A stretch of 64,000 bases of DNA, from the NCBI GenBank assembly GCA_938017895.1, contig CALIJI010000011.1, positions 6,545-70,544 on the forward strand, in the 5' to 3' direction. A program made the position numbers and the translations under genes. Source of the stretch: an uncultured bacterium (GTDB lineage: Bacteria; Patescibacteriota; Saccharimonadia; Saccharimonadales; Saccharimonadaceae). Position 1 is the stretch's first letter. Each line of letters begins with the position of its first letter. Under the pieces are notes generated by a model, which was given only the letters and a program-made list of their open reading frames with translations, ran no database searches and had not been told where the DNA came from. Shown here in pieces: positions 41,655 through 50,439 of the stretch.

Positions 41655-44408
41655 TTAATTAGTGATAGCTGGTCCACTATAGCTTTTTGATGATATATAT
41701 CCCCCTTCATCCGTAGCTTCCACTGAGATATTTTGTCCACTTTTGCTAAACGCATAATCAACAGAGACAGTGTTACCAGTAGGTGTAGCAGTGCTTATAG
41801 TCGAACCATCAACTTTTATAACCACGGATTTAATCGCAAACTTCCCTTGAGAAATCGTAGCATTTATTCTATAGTTATTTCCACTATGTAAAGAGTATGA
41901 AACATTACTAATTTCAGGCTTTGAGTCGCTACAATTATGAACATCATCCTCAGTATTGGCATCGTAGCCATCAGGAGCTATGATCGTTTTCTTTTTTGAA
42001 ACAGGGTCTGTTGTTTCATAAACTGATATTTTAATTTTCGTTGACTCTGGTGTACAAGACGTAGCTTTCTTTTTCGAGATCGAATCAAATTCAATTTCTT
42101 TTGTTAATGAATTCGTCTTATTCTTACTCCACCAAGATGGGCAAAGATCATTTTTACCACCAATATTACAGTTTTGAATGCCCGATGGACGCTTAATTTT
42201 ATCGCCACTCTTCCACCCTCTAGCTATATAAATGTTATTATGCACAGATCGCATATAGTCATTCATAACTCTACGAACCGTAGAATTATCGGCAGAGCGT
42301 AGAGACGAGCCATCATGATTTCCGCTCCAAACTCCGGTCGCTACGACAGGCGAGTAACTCATCATCCAAGAATCTTTTGCGCGTCCTTTACTATCATCTG
42401 TAGTTCCAGTCTTAGATGCAGTCCAAACACCAGGAACTACAAACCCATAGCTTCGACCTTGAGCTCCAAATACCGCAGAGCGAGTCGCCGAATCCGCAAG
42501 AATATCACTGAGCATATAAGCAGCCTGCTCATCAATCACGTTAGATTGACTATCTTTCCAATCTTTTAATCTTTCTCCAGAAGAATTTTTTACTTCAGTC
42601 ACATACGTCAATGGTTTATAAACACCCCCACGCGCCAAAGACGCATAAGCATTAGTATGTTCATCCTGACGAACAGAGCATCCACCACCAATCGCTGCCG
42701 AAAGTCCTGCCGAAGAGCCTTGACAATAAGATTTATCACCTAAATCTCTAGCTATCCTAATTCCATTTTCTGCACCAACAATAGAAAGAGATTTAACTGC
42801 ACCAATATTTAGCGAGTTAGCTAAACTAAATCTAATTGTTACATCACCATAGAATCTATTAGTAAAATTCCTTAATTTACAACTATTAGAATTTCCGCCA
42901 CAATAAAGACTGTCTATGTTTTCGTCACGCAAGATAGTGCCTGGTGTATATACTATATCCTTTTTGTTTAATAGAGCTGCATAATCTACAATTGGTTTTA
43001 TGCTTGAACCCGGATCAAGAAGCGAAGTCGCCGCATTCGTTTGGCCATAACCAGTCTTATTGTAATCAACAGAGCCAACCTGAGCTATAACTTGCCCAGT
43101 TTGAACGTCAATAGAAGTCATTGCGATATTATCTGCGCCAGAAATATATAGATTCTTTGATCCTGCACTTACAGCACTTTCGGCTAACTCTTGAGCTTTT
43201 AGATCTAGTGTTGTCTTAACTGTCAAACCACCAGCCCGCACAATCTTAACACCTAATTCACTTTCTAACTGCTTTTTAACTTCTTGAATAAAATGAGGTG
43301 CTTTAATGTTAGCATATTGATCCTGCTCTGGCTTAATCTGGCTTAAAATGTCAATATTTTTCGCTTCATTAGCCTGAGCCTCAGTTATATACCCCATCTC
43401 AATCATGTCATTAAGGACTTTATGCTGGCGCTCAATCAAACTTTTATTATAAGCGGTATTATAAGGATTATATACACCAGGATTATTCGGAATAGAAGCT
43501 AGTAAGGAAGCTTCGGCTATAGTAAGATCTTTGGAGGTTTTGCCAAAATATGTTTGAGCACCAGATTCTATACCGTTTCGACGCCCACCATACGGAGATT
43601 CATTTAGATACAAAGCAATTATCTGATCCTTACTATACATCCTTTCCACTTCAATAGCCAAGAACATCTCTTTAATCTTTCGCGGTATACCCTTTATTCC
43701 ACGTTCTTGTGATTCATCAGAGAAGAAAACTTGCTTCACTAATTGTTGAGTGAGAGTCGATCCACCCTGAGTAGCACCTCCGCGAAAATTATTAACAACA
43801 GCTCGCAAAATTCCAGACACGCTAATGCCTTTATGTTTATAAAAGTCTCGATCTTCGATCGCTACAGTTGCTTTTTTAGCCCAGTCAGATATTTCTGAAT
43901 CTTCAACCACTAACTTATAATCTCCGGAGCCTTTATCTTCCCAGATAAGCTCACCGTTTCGATCATAGTATTTTGAAACCGTAGTTTGAACTCGCCTAGC
44001 TAATTCGCTCGGCTTAATCTTCTGAAGGTCCTTTTGGAAATACACATAAAGACCTAAAATCACTACAAATACAATAGCTACACCAGCTCCAGCAATCTTG
44101 AGCAACATAATTCCGCCTTTTTTAGAGAACCAATATTTAAAAATTCTCTTGGGGTGAAAATGGTAAAAAAATCTTTTCACTGGATTTTTAGGTAGACTAG
44201 CTAAGTATTCTGCTCTTGCTCTAGCAGCAGCATCTTTTTTAATCTGCCTCTTACGAGCCAGATTAACATAAAGCCCAAGATTATTCTTCGATGAATTACT
44301 TTTATGCGACGATCGCTGTGTAGTATTCCTCGAACCTTGTTTTCGACCCGATTCCTTCTTTTTAATAGAATCAGATTGCTTACTGAATATTTTTCGCATT
44401 TTATCCAT
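41655..44408 (-). CDS. Class A penicillin-binding protein (PBP1-type)
   Basis: 917 residues. A basic cytoplasmic tail (1-95) precedes one transmembrane helix (~100-122). The GT51 glycosyltransferase has EDRDFYKHKGI, GGSTLTQQLVKQVFF and YLNESPYGGRRNGIESGAQ. The transpeptidase has SSIKP (SxxK), SLN (SxN, in SLANSLNIG) and KTGT. A beta-rich, Ser/Thr-rich C-terminal extension (~800-917) may be an extracellular Ig-like module. It polymerises and crosslinks peptidoglycan. TATAAT (44420-44425) with TTGAAA (44443-44448) lies 11 bases before the ATG, so the leader is only a few bases. M4 (44399) is an alternative start. Confidence 0.95.
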   Translation of the reverse strand: MDKMRKIFSKQSDSIKKKESGRKQGSRNTTQRSSHKSNSSKNNLGLYVNLARKRQIKKDAAARARAEYLASLPKNPVKRFFYHFHPKRIFKYWFSKKGGIMLLKIAGAGVAIVFVVILGLYVYFQKDLQKIKPSELARRVQTTVSKYYDRNGELIWEDKGSGDYKLVVEDSEISDWAKKATVAIEDRDFYKHKGISVSGILRAVVNNFRGGATQGGSTLTQQLVKQVFFSDESQERGIKGIPRKIKEMFLAIEVERMYSKDQIIALYLNESPYGGRRNGIESGAQTYFGKTSKDLTIAEASLLASIPNNPGVYNPYNTAYNKSLIERQHKVLNDMIEMGYITEAQANEAKNIDILSQIKPEQDQYANIKAPHFIQEVKKQLESELGVKIVRAGGLTVKTTLDLKAQELAESAVSAGSKNLYISGADNIAMTSIDVQTGQVIAQVGSVDYNKTGYGQTNAATSLLDPGSSIKPIVDYAALLNKKDIVYTPGTILRDENIDSLYCGGNSNSCKLRNFTNRFYGDVTIRFSLANSLNIGAVKSLSIVGAENGIRIARDLGDKSYCQGSSAGLSAAIGGGCSVRQDEHTNAYASLARGGVYKPLTYVTEVKNSSGERLKDWKDSQSNVIDEQAAYMLSDILADSATRSAVFGAQGRSYGFVVPGVWTASKTGTTDDSKGRAKDSWMMSYSPVVATGVWSGNHDGSSLRSADNSTVRRVMNDYMRSVHNNIYIARGWKSGDKIKRPSGIQNCNIGGKNDLCPSWWSKNKTNSLTKEIEFDSISKKKATSCTPESTKIKISVYETTDPVSKKKTIIAPDGYDANTEDDVHNCSDSKPEISNVSYSLHSGNNYRINATISQGKFAIKSVVIKVDGSTISTATPTGNTVSVDYAFSKSGQNISVEATDEGGYISSKSYSGPAITN

Positions 44409-44419
44409 AACTACTTTTA

Positions 44420-44448
44420 ATTATACACATCTTTTTATTATTTTTCAA
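44420..44448 (-). promoter_or_regulatory. PBP promoter with very short leader
   Basis: TTGAAA (44443-44448), 17 bases, TATAAT (44420-44425) on the minus strand, 11 bases before the ATG at 44408. Confidence 0.7.
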
Positions 44449-44469
44449 CGCTTTTTATACTAGCGTAAA

Positions 44470-44498
44470 TTGATTTTCGCAAATAAAAATGCTAAAAT
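44470..44498 (+). promoter_or_regulatory. tyrS promoter
   Basis: TTGATT (44470-44475), 17 bases ending TGC, TAAAAT (44493-44498). The leader of about 20 bases carries AAAGGAG, 4 bases before the ATG. Confidence 0.75.
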
Positions 44499-44523
44499 TA
44501 AACTTATAAATTAAAGGAGAAAA

Positions 44524-45732
44524 ATGAAACTATCAGAAGAGCTAAAATGGCGCGGATTTTGGAACCAAACTACTTTCACCGACGAAAAAATTATCGATAA
44601 CACTAAATTCAAACTTTACCTCGGCACCGACCCTTCTGCTGATAGCCTACACGTTGGACACTTAGCGGTTTACATGATGGTCCGTCGCTTTATCGAACAC
44701 GGCCACGAAGTTGTTCTACTCGTTGGAGGTGGAACTGGTGCTATCGGTGATATGAGAGATACCGAAGAGCGTGAACTTTTGGCTTTAGAAGAAATTACTA
44801 AAAATACCAAAGCACTCTCTACACAAGTTTCAAAACTATTCGCTGGTAAAAACTTTGAACTAGTCAACAACTACGACTGGCTAAAAAATATCCCCCTTCT
44901 CCCCTTCTTGCGTGATATTGGTAAGAAATTTAATATGGCCGAGCTTACATCTCGTGAATTCTTTAAAGCTCGCATCAAAAATGGAAGCGGTCTAAGTTAC
45001 GCCGAATTCTCATATACAATACTTCAAGGCTATGATTTTCTCCATCTTAATCGCGAAAAAGGAGTCAATCTTCAAATTGGCGGTAGTGATCAGTGGGGAA
45101 ACTTACTCTCTGGCGTAGAATTGATTCGAAAATGCGAAAACCGTGAAGCCTTCGCAATGACTGCACCGCTAGTGATCAACAAATCAACCGGCCGAAAATT
45201 TGGTAAAAGCGAAGGTGGTGCAGTTTGGCTAGACGAGAATAAAACAAGCGTTTATAAATTTTATCAATTCTGGCTAAACGCTAATGACGATGGTGCGATT
45301 GATTACCTAAAATTATTTACAATGCTATCAAAAGAGCAAATTGAGAAAATTGAAGATAAACACAAAAAAGCCCCTCATTTACGACTGGCGCAAAAAACTC
45401 TCGCTCGCGAAGTGACAGATTTAATTCATGGTGAAAATCGCCGTAAAGCTGTTGAAAAAGTAAACGAAACCTTGTTCGGAAATAACGATATCAACGCATT
45501 ATCTAGCATTGAAATTGAAATTCTCGCCAGCGAGATACCTACTTCAAAAATTGGCTGCGATGTAATCTCAGCTCTCACAGAAAATAATCTTGTAAAAAGT
45601 GCAAGTGAAGCTCGCCGACTAATTCAAAGCAATGCAATATCAATCAATGGTCAAAAAATCAAAGAAAACCAACAGATCAATAAAATATCATTAATTAAAA
45701 AAGGAAAAAATAGCTTCGTTCTAATTAAATAA
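44524..45732 (+). CDS. tyrS: Tyrosyl-tRNA synthetase
   Basis: 402 residues. The class I signature is HVGH (43-46), KMSKS appears as KFGKS, GGSDQWGN contacts the substrate, and a C-terminal S4-like RNA-binding domain (SASEARRLIQSNAISINGQK) is present. HVGH and the overall form match the TyrRS group in which KFGKS replaces KMSKS. There is no T-box; the leader is very short with AAAGGAG upstream of the ATG. Confidence 0.97.
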   Translation: MKLSEELKWRGFWNQTTFTDEKIIDNTKFKLYLGTDPSADSLHVGHLAVYMMVRRFIEHGHEVVLLVGGGTGAIGDMRDTEERELLALEEITKNTKALSTQVSKLFAGKNFELVNNYDWLKNIPLLPFLRDIGKKFNMAELTSREFFKARIKNGSGLSYAEFSYTILQGYDFLHLNREKGVNLQIGGSDQWGNLLSGVELIRKCENREAFAMTAPLVINKSTGRKFGKSEGGAVWLDENKTSVYKFYQFWLNANDDGAIDYLKLFTMLSKEQIEKIEDKHKKAPHLRLAQKTLAREVTDLIHGENRRKAVEKVNETLFGNNDINALSSIEIEILASEIPTSKIGCDVISALTENNLVKSASEARRLIQSNAISINGQKIKENQQINKISLIKKGKNSFVLIK

Positions 45733-45746
45733 TAAAAGAATAAAAT

Positions 45747-45780
45747 AAAATCTCCCACCATTTTTAGTAGGAGATTTTTT
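45747..45780. terminator. Terminator between tyrS and the YtxH gene
   Basis: aaaatctcc (45747-45755) and ggagatttt (45770-45778) with flanking T runs on both strands; it serves both converging transcripts. Confidence 0.88.
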
Positions 45781-45814
45781 AAAACAAACAATTTAATCTT
45801 TATTTTTGAAAAAA

Positions 45815-46156
45815 TTAAACTTTTTTTCCGAAACCTTTTTTTGCCCCTTCATATGTGTTAAGGGCTCGTTTTTGCAACTTACCAGCTTCAATCTTTACTT
45901 CCTCAACGGCTGCTTCAGTCTTAACTTTTGCGTCCTCGACAAATTCGCTAGTTTTTTCCTTAACTTCATCAATAACCTTTTCGGTATTTTCTGCAGCTTC
46001 ACTAGTTTTTTCTTTAACTACTTTTCCGATCTCTTCAGCCTTTTCTTTAAGTTCTTTTCGAGTTTCTTTGCCGCTTTTTGGAGCAGTCAAAATTCCTGCA
46101 ACTGCGCCAACAGCTGCACCAAATAATAACCCCAAACCAAATTTACCTTTACTCAC
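45815..46156 (-). CDS. YtxH-family protein
   Basis: 113 residues. The N-terminal hydrophobic glycine-rich helix (GLGLLFGAAVGAVAGILTAP) followed by KSGKETRKELKEKAEE is the YtxH signature; the rest is a long Lys/Glu helix with repeated VKEKTSE/VEDAK. Start codon is GTG (46154-46156) with AAAGGAG 6 bases upstream. It overlaps the DUF948-like gene by 8 bases. The family is associated with cell envelope and stress in Firmicutes; its molecular role is unknown. Confidence 0.8.
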   Translation of the reverse strand: MSKGKFGLGLLFGAAVGAVAGILTAPKSGKETRKELKEKAEEIGKVVKEKTSEAAENTEKVIDEVKEKTSEFVEDAKVKTEAAVEEVKIEAGKLQKRALNTYEGAKKGFGKKV

Positions 46157-46409
46157 TTTTTTCTCCTTTACTTTTAAATTTTTTAAAAATACTCATCACC
46201 GATTTAGTAATAATAATCGGCGAAGTAATTTGCGCAATATTTTGGGCCATTTCATCGACGTTTTTTGCGACATTTTGGATTCGTTCTGTCACATCACCAA
46301 TCTGGCGAGTCACCCGAATGATTAAAATGAAGCAAATGATTCCAAGAATGATGAAAATTGCAAGCGCAACAGATAGAATTACGACTAAAATTTCCGCAGC
46401 CGAACTCAT
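46149..46409 (-). CDS. DUF948-like membrane protein
   Basis: 86 residues. One transmembrane helix (~7-32) is followed by a coiled coil (IGDVTERIQNVAKNVDEMAQ) and a lysine-rich end, which matches the short DUF948/YtxG type often found next to YtxH. AAGGAG precedes the ATG. First gene of the two-gene operon. Confidence 0.7.
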   Translation of the reverse strand: MSSAAEILVVILSVALAIFIILGIICFILIIRVTRQIGDVTERIQNVAKNVDEMAQNIAQITSPIIITKSVMSIFKKFKSKGEKSE

Positions 46410-46463
46410 TTTTCTCCTTTTTTATTTTATGTTTTTATTTTTGATTTTTTCAAATCTGTTTGT

Positions 46464-46492
46464 ATTCTACCATAAAATAATTCTTATGTCAA
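46464..46492 (-). promoter_or_regulatory. Promoter of the DUF948/YtxH operon
   Basis: TTGACA (46487-46492), 17 bases ending TGG, TAGAAT (46464-46469) on the minus strand: consensus -35 and an extended -10, among the strongest in the window. Confidence 0.8.
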
Positions 46493-46523
46493 TAGTTTTT
46501 TGAAATTTAGGTTTTTCTTTCAC

Positions 46524-48041
46524 CTACAACCTTTCACGAATCAATTTTTGCGCTAAGGCTGGATTTGCCTTTCCTTGCGATCTTTTCATAATCTGACCAA
46601 CCAAAAAGCCAATCGCCTTATCATTACCACTTCGAATATCCTCAATCGCTTTTTGCGAAGCTGAATCACTTATTACTTCATCAACAATTTTCGCAATTTC
46701 ACCCTCATCAGAAACTTGGAGAAGATTCATTTTTTCAGCGATTTTTTCTGGCACAAATCCTAAATTCGCATCATCAAACATTGCCAAGAAAATTTGATGA
46801 CCACCATTCGAACTAACTTTTTTCTCATGCACCAAATGAGCGAGAAGAGTTAATCTACGAGGTCCAAGATAACCTTTGTAGAGTTTTTCTAAATCGAGCT
46901 CTTCGCTTGGCGTTGAAGCAAACCAGTTGAAAATTCGCTTCATATTTTCTTTATGCTCTTTAATAGTATAGTTATCGATTCCAACTTCACCAATTAATTC
47001 TTTTTGAGAAACCGGCCAAGGACCATCACCCCAAGTTGCAAGGAGTAGTTCAGCAATTCGATAATCACTCAAGGCGTATTCAACCACAGAGTTATCAAGC
47101 CCGAAAACACTAAATTTTTCGCGGAAATAATCTGGCATAATCGGAAATTGCGCCTGCATTTTCGAAATTTCTTCATCACTCAAAATAATCGGCGGAATAT
47201 CTGGGTCGGGCATATATCGATAATCTTGAGCTTCTTCCTTACTTCGTTGCGAAACTGTTTTCTGCTCATCATCAAGCCAACCGCGAGTTTCTTGCTTAAT
47301 TTTCTCACCTTTTTCAAGTAATTTAACTTGGCGCTCGAATTCATATTGAGCCGCGCGTTCAACACTTCTAAAACTGTTTAGATTCTTAATTTCAGTTCGC
47401 GTCCCAAGCTTTTCGTCACCAATTTTTCGCGCCGAGATGTTCACGTCAAAACGCATATTTCCTTGATATAGATCTCCGTTTGTAACATCCGCAAAAACCA
47501 TTCGCTTATGAAGCTCTTCAGCATACGCACGTGCTTCTTCAGCTGAATGAATATCGGGCATCGACACAATTTCGATTAAAGGCGTTCCAGCGCGATTCAA
47601 ATCAACCAAAGAATGATCACCAAAGTGAGTGAGTTTTCCGGCGTCTTCTTCAAGATGAGCATGTTCAATTCGAACTTTTACTTCACCACCGCTAGGAAGT
47701 GGAGCAATAATTTCTCCTTCACCAATGATCGGCTGATAAAGCTGCGATGTTTGATAACCCTTTGGTAAATCTGGGTAAAAATAATGTTTACGATCAAATC
47801 GGCTCACATTAGCAATTTTTGCATTCAGTGCTTTCCCAGCTCGAACCGCTAAGCGAACCGCCTCTTTATTTAGAACTGGCAACATTCCTGGCAAGCCAAA
47901 ATCAATCGGTGAAGTTGCTTCGTTCGGTGATTTTTCGCGAGCATCATTATCACTACCGCTAAAAAGCTTAGTTTTCGTTTTTAATTGAACATGACATTCA
48001 ATTCCGATTGTCATTTCGTATTTCTTTAAAATGTCTTCCAT
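46524..48041 (-). CDS. gatB: Asp-tRNA(Asn)/Glu-tRNA(Gln) amidotransferase subunit B
   Basis: 505 residues. It starts MEDILKKYEMTIGIECHVQL and carries the GatB kinase-fold motifs DFGLPGMLPVLN, RFDRKHYFYPDLPKGYQ and HLEEDAGK. The C-terminal YqeY-like tail ends in IVGQIMK-like GFLVGQIMKRSQGKANP. It activates mischarged Glu-tRNA(Gln) or Asp-tRNA(Asn). The ATG at 48041 has GGAG upstream and shares one base with the stop of the preceding gene (TGATG). Fourth gene of gatC-gatA-HEPN-gatB. Confidence 0.98.
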   Translation of the reverse strand: MEDILKKYEMTIGIECHVQLKTKTKLFSGSDNDAREKSPNEATSPIDFGLPGMLPVLNKEAVRLAVRAGKALNAKIANVSRFDRKHYFYPDLPKGYQTSQLYQPIIGEGEIIAPLPSGGEVKVRIEHAHLEEDAGKLTHFGDHSLVDLNRAGTPLIEIVSMPDIHSAEEARAYAEELHKRMVFADVTNGDLYQGNMRFDVNISARKIGDEKLGTRTEIKNLNSFRSVERAAQYEFERQVKLLEKGEKIKQETRGWLDDEQKTVSQRSKEEAQDYRYMPDPDIPPIILSDEEISKMQAQFPIMPDYFREKFSVFGLDNSVVEYALSDYRIAELLLATWGDGPWPVSQKELIGEVGIDNYTIKEHKENMKRIFNWFASTPSEELDLEKLYKGYLGPRRLTLLAHLVHEKKVSSNGGHQIFLAMFDDANLGFVPEKIAEKMNLLQVSDEGEIAKIVDEVISDSASQKAIEDIRSGNDKAIGFLVGQIMKRSQGKANPALAQKLIRERL

Positions 48042-48454
48042 CAAATTGCTCCTAAATCTTTCAAAGCTTGTTTAAAACTAGCCATCGCTCGGCGAGTTTG
48101 GTCAAAATTAATCTCAGCGCCAGTTTCATGCGCAACCACGTTCCGGAGTTTGTGAGCATGCCAAATTGAGTTTGGACTAGATAGTTTATTCTTGGCGGCT
48201 TTAAGGCGTTCTGCCATCGTTTGACCAGAAAACCGCAACTCCCGCAAGGCACTATCAACTAGTTTATCCGCATTAATTAGCGCTAAGTGCCAACTCGCAG
48301 GATTATCTTTTTGGATTGAATTTTCTATAACTAACCAATCACGCTGAAACTTCTCTTTATCGAGTTGAATTTTATGCGGCTTAGTTAAATTAATCGCAAC
48401 AAATAATAAAACCGCACAAATTAAAATTGCAATTGCAGGAAAAATTAATTCCAT
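48041..48454 (-). CDS. Membrane-anchored HEPN-like protein in the gat operon
   Basis: 137 residues. A single N-terminal transmembrane helix (3-22) is followed by an all-helical domain. The stretch INADKLVDSALRELRF leads to HKLRNVVAHE, in which R104 and H109 form an RNxxxH (R-x4-H) motif like the catalytic motif of HEPN ribonucleases. The HEPN assignment rests on this motif and the helical pattern, so it is moderate. GGAGG precedes the ATG. The gene overlaps gatA by one base (TAATG) and gatB by one base (TGATG), so it is locked into the amidotransferase operon. A role on tRNA or at the membrane is speculative. Confidence 0.65.
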   Translation of the reverse strand: MELIFPAIAILICAVLLFVAINLTKPHKIQLDKEKFQRDWLVIENSIQKDNPASWHLALINADKLVDSALRELRFSGQTMAERLKAAKNKLSSPNSIWHAHKLRNVVAHETGAEINFDQTRRAMASFKQALKDLGAI

Positions 48455-49854
48455 TAGTTTTCCTCCAAACTTTCAGCAAGTACCAAAATTTTTGCGTCTG
48501 ATTCCATTTTTCCAATAATCTGGACGCCAACCGGTAAGCCATTTTCAGTTTTCCCAGCTGGAACAGAAACTGCGGGAAGTCCAGCGAGCGAAGCTGGTAC
48601 GCTCAAAACATCAGCTAGATACATTTTTACTGGGTCGTGAGCATTTTCACCAATTTTAAATGCAGGAGTTGGTGCAACAGGTCCAACCAAAAAATCAACT
48701 TCTTCGAAAAGCTTATTAAACTCATTAATTAAAAGTGTACGAGCTTTCTGTGCCTTCAAATAATAAGCATCATAAAATCCGCTCGAAAGCACATATGAGC
48801 CAATCATGATTCGGCGTTTATTCTCGGCTTCAAAACCTTCATCACGAGACTTGCCAAAAACTTCGCTCAAGTTTTGGGCAGATTTTGAACGCAAGCCGTA
48901 GCGAATTCCGTCATATCGTGCTAAGTTTGAAGAGACCTCGGCTGGAACAATAATATAATAGATAGCAAGCGAATATTTACTCATTGGTAGAGAAACTTCT
49001 TTGATTTCATGCCCAGCTTTTCGCATTTTCTCAATATAATCTTCAGTTATTTTTCGAACTTCCGAGTCAATCCCTTCACCAAGAAATTCTTTAACTACTC
49101 CAATTTTTACCTTTTTCGGAGATTGTTCTTCTTGCCAAAAATTAGGTAAAGTCATTGCGTCGCGTGCGTCAAGACCTGCCATAATACGCATCACGAGTTC
49201 ACTCTCTTTAGCAGTTTTCGCAAAAACACCAATTGTATCGGTTGAAGAAGCCATTGCCACCACACCAAATCGCGAGACTGTACCATAAGTTGGTTTTACA
49301 CCATAAACACCGTTAAAGCTGGCTGGCTGGCGAATTGAACCGCCCGTATCAGTCCCGAGCGCAAAAGGCACGATGTCAAGGGCAGTAATTACCGCTGAGC
49401 CACCAGATGATCCGCCCGCAACCCGCGTTTCATCAACTGAGTTTTTAGTTACGCCAAAAGCTGAGTTCTCGGTTGAACCACCGTGGGCAAAAGAATCCAA
49501 ATTTGATTTTCCAATACAAATTGCACCAGCTTTTTCAAGTTTTTCAACCGCAGTCGCCTGAATCGGTGTTTCGAAATCCTTCAACATTTTACTTGAAGCA
49601 GTTGAAGGCGAACCAAATACCAAAAAATTATCCTTCGCGACGAAAGGAACTCCTGCTAATTCACCAACTTTTTCGCCCTTTGAAATCTTTTCATCAATTT
49701 CTTGAGCACGTGCCAAAGCTCGCTCTTCGGTCAAACTTGTAAAAGCATTGAATTTTTCAACATTTTTTGCCTTCGAAATAGCTTCCTTGACAAATTCAAC
49801 TGCAGTTTTTTTACCCGACAGAACTTGTTCTCTAATCTTAAAAATATTTGTCAT
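48454..49854 (-). CDS. gatA: Asp-tRNA(Asn)/Glu-tRNA(Gln) amidotransferase subunit A
   Basis: 466 residues, amidase-signature family. The catalytic Lys is in VPFVAKDNF, and the Ser-cisSer region is AGGSSGGSAV and LGTDTGGSIRQPASF. It releases ammonia from glutamine for GatB. The ATG at 49854 has TAGGAG upstream and lies 7 bases after the gatC stop. Confidence 0.98.
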   Translation of the reverse strand: MTNIFKIREQVLSGKKTAVEFVKEAISKAKNVEKFNAFTSLTEERALARAQEIDEKISKGEKVGELAGVPFVAKDNFLVFGSPSTASSKMLKDFETPIQATAVEKLEKAGAICIGKSNLDSFAHGGSTENSAFGVTKNSVDETRVAGGSSGGSAVITALDIVPFALGTDTGGSIRQPASFNGVYGVKPTYGTVSRFGVVAMASSTDTIGVFAKTAKESELVMRIMAGLDARDAMTLPNFWQEEQSPKKVKIGVVKEFLGEGIDSEVRKITEDYIEKMRKAGHEIKEVSLPMSKYSLAIYYIIVPAEVSSNLARYDGIRYGLRSKSAQNLSEVFGKSRDEGFEAENKRRIMIGSYVLSSGFYDAYYLKAQKARTLLINEFNKLFEEVDFLVGPVAPTPAFKIGENAHDPVKMYLADVLSVPASLAGLPAVSVPAGKTENGLPVGVQIIGKMESDAKILVLAESLEEN

Positions 49855-49861
49855 AATTCTC

Positions 49862-50155
49862 CTACAAAACCTTTGGAACTTTTACCTGATTATCTTCAAC
49901 ATTAACACCCGCTAACTTCAAAAGTTCATCTCGTTTCACGCCGTAATCATCAATTTTATCTTCTCGCCAAACATTTTGATTTTTCGAAACTGAATAAGTT
50001 GGCTCCACGCCGTCTGTATTAAGCTCGCCGAGTTGCTCAATATATTCAACAATATTTCCCAAATCAGTTTGGAGGTTCGAAATCTCCTCTTCACTAAGTG
50101 AAATGCTTGAAAGCTCAGCCAAATGTTTGACTTCATCTTTTGATATTTTTTCCAT
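49862..50155 (-). CDS. gatC: Asp-tRNA(Asn)/Glu-tRNA(Gln) amidotransferase subunit C
   Basis: 97 residues, starting MEKISKDEVKHLAELSSISL as is usual for GatC, which wraps around GatA. The ATG at 50155 is chosen over a longer frame because the extended -10 TGATATACT ends 7 bases before it and no Shine-Dalgarno exists; the gat operon mRNA therefore appears leaderless. Confidence 0.95.
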   Translation of the reverse strand: MEKISKDEVKHLAELSSISLSEEEISNLQTDLGNIVEYIEQLGELNTDGVEPTYSVSKNQNVWREDKIDDYGVKRDELLKLAGVNVEDNQVKVPKVL

Positions 50156-50162
50156 ACACTTA

Positions 50163-50171
50163 AGTATATCA
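50163..50171 (-). promoter_or_regulatory. Extended -10 promoter of the gat operon
   Basis: TGA precedes TATACT (50163-50168) on the minus strand, with 7 bases to the gatC ATG. The -35 region is poor. Confidence 0.55.
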
Positions 50172-50193
50172 CTTTTCAAAAGATTTTTAAAAT

Positions 50194-50217
50194 AAAACTC
50201 CAAAAAATAGGAGTCTT
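50194..50217 (-). terminator. Terminator after the small membrane gene
   Basis: ACTCC / GGAGT (50197-50201, 50210-50214), extendable with A-T pairs, then TTTTATTTT on the minus strand. Confidence 0.65.
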
Positions 50218-50222
50218 TAGAT

Positions 50223-50432
50223 TTATTCTTTTTCAAGTTTTTCAATTCGTTGGTTTAAATTATTTATCGAATTCATTTGGCTAACATCAATTTCGCCAGA
50301 ATCTTTAACTATCTCGTTAATTCTTTGGTGAAGAAAAATTATTCCAACCGAAAGAATTAAATTCCAAACAACAAGCAGAGCAATTAAAACTATTTTAAGA
50401 AAGCTCTTGTCTTTTTTACTAATAAACTTCAT
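50223..50432 (-). CDS. Small membrane protein with coiled-coil tail
   Basis: 69 residues: a basic start (MKFISKKDKSFLK), one transmembrane helix (~14-35) and a coiled coil (NSINNLNQRIEKLEKE). TAGGAG lies 4 bases before the ATG, and the gene starts 7 bases after uvrB, so it is co-transcribed with it. Function unknown. Confidence 0.65.
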   Translation of the reverse strand: MKFISKKDKSFLKIVLIALLVVWNLILSVGIIFLHQRINEIVKDSGEIDVSQMNSINNLNQRIEKLEKE

Positions 50433-50439
50433 AAATCTC

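Noticed and set aside
45806..46325. Plus-strand frames over the YtxH and DUF948 genes
   Set aside because: Their Phe-rich translation is the antisense of Lys/Glu-rich coding sequence; the minus-strand genes have Shine-Dalgarno sites, a consensus promoter and family motifs.
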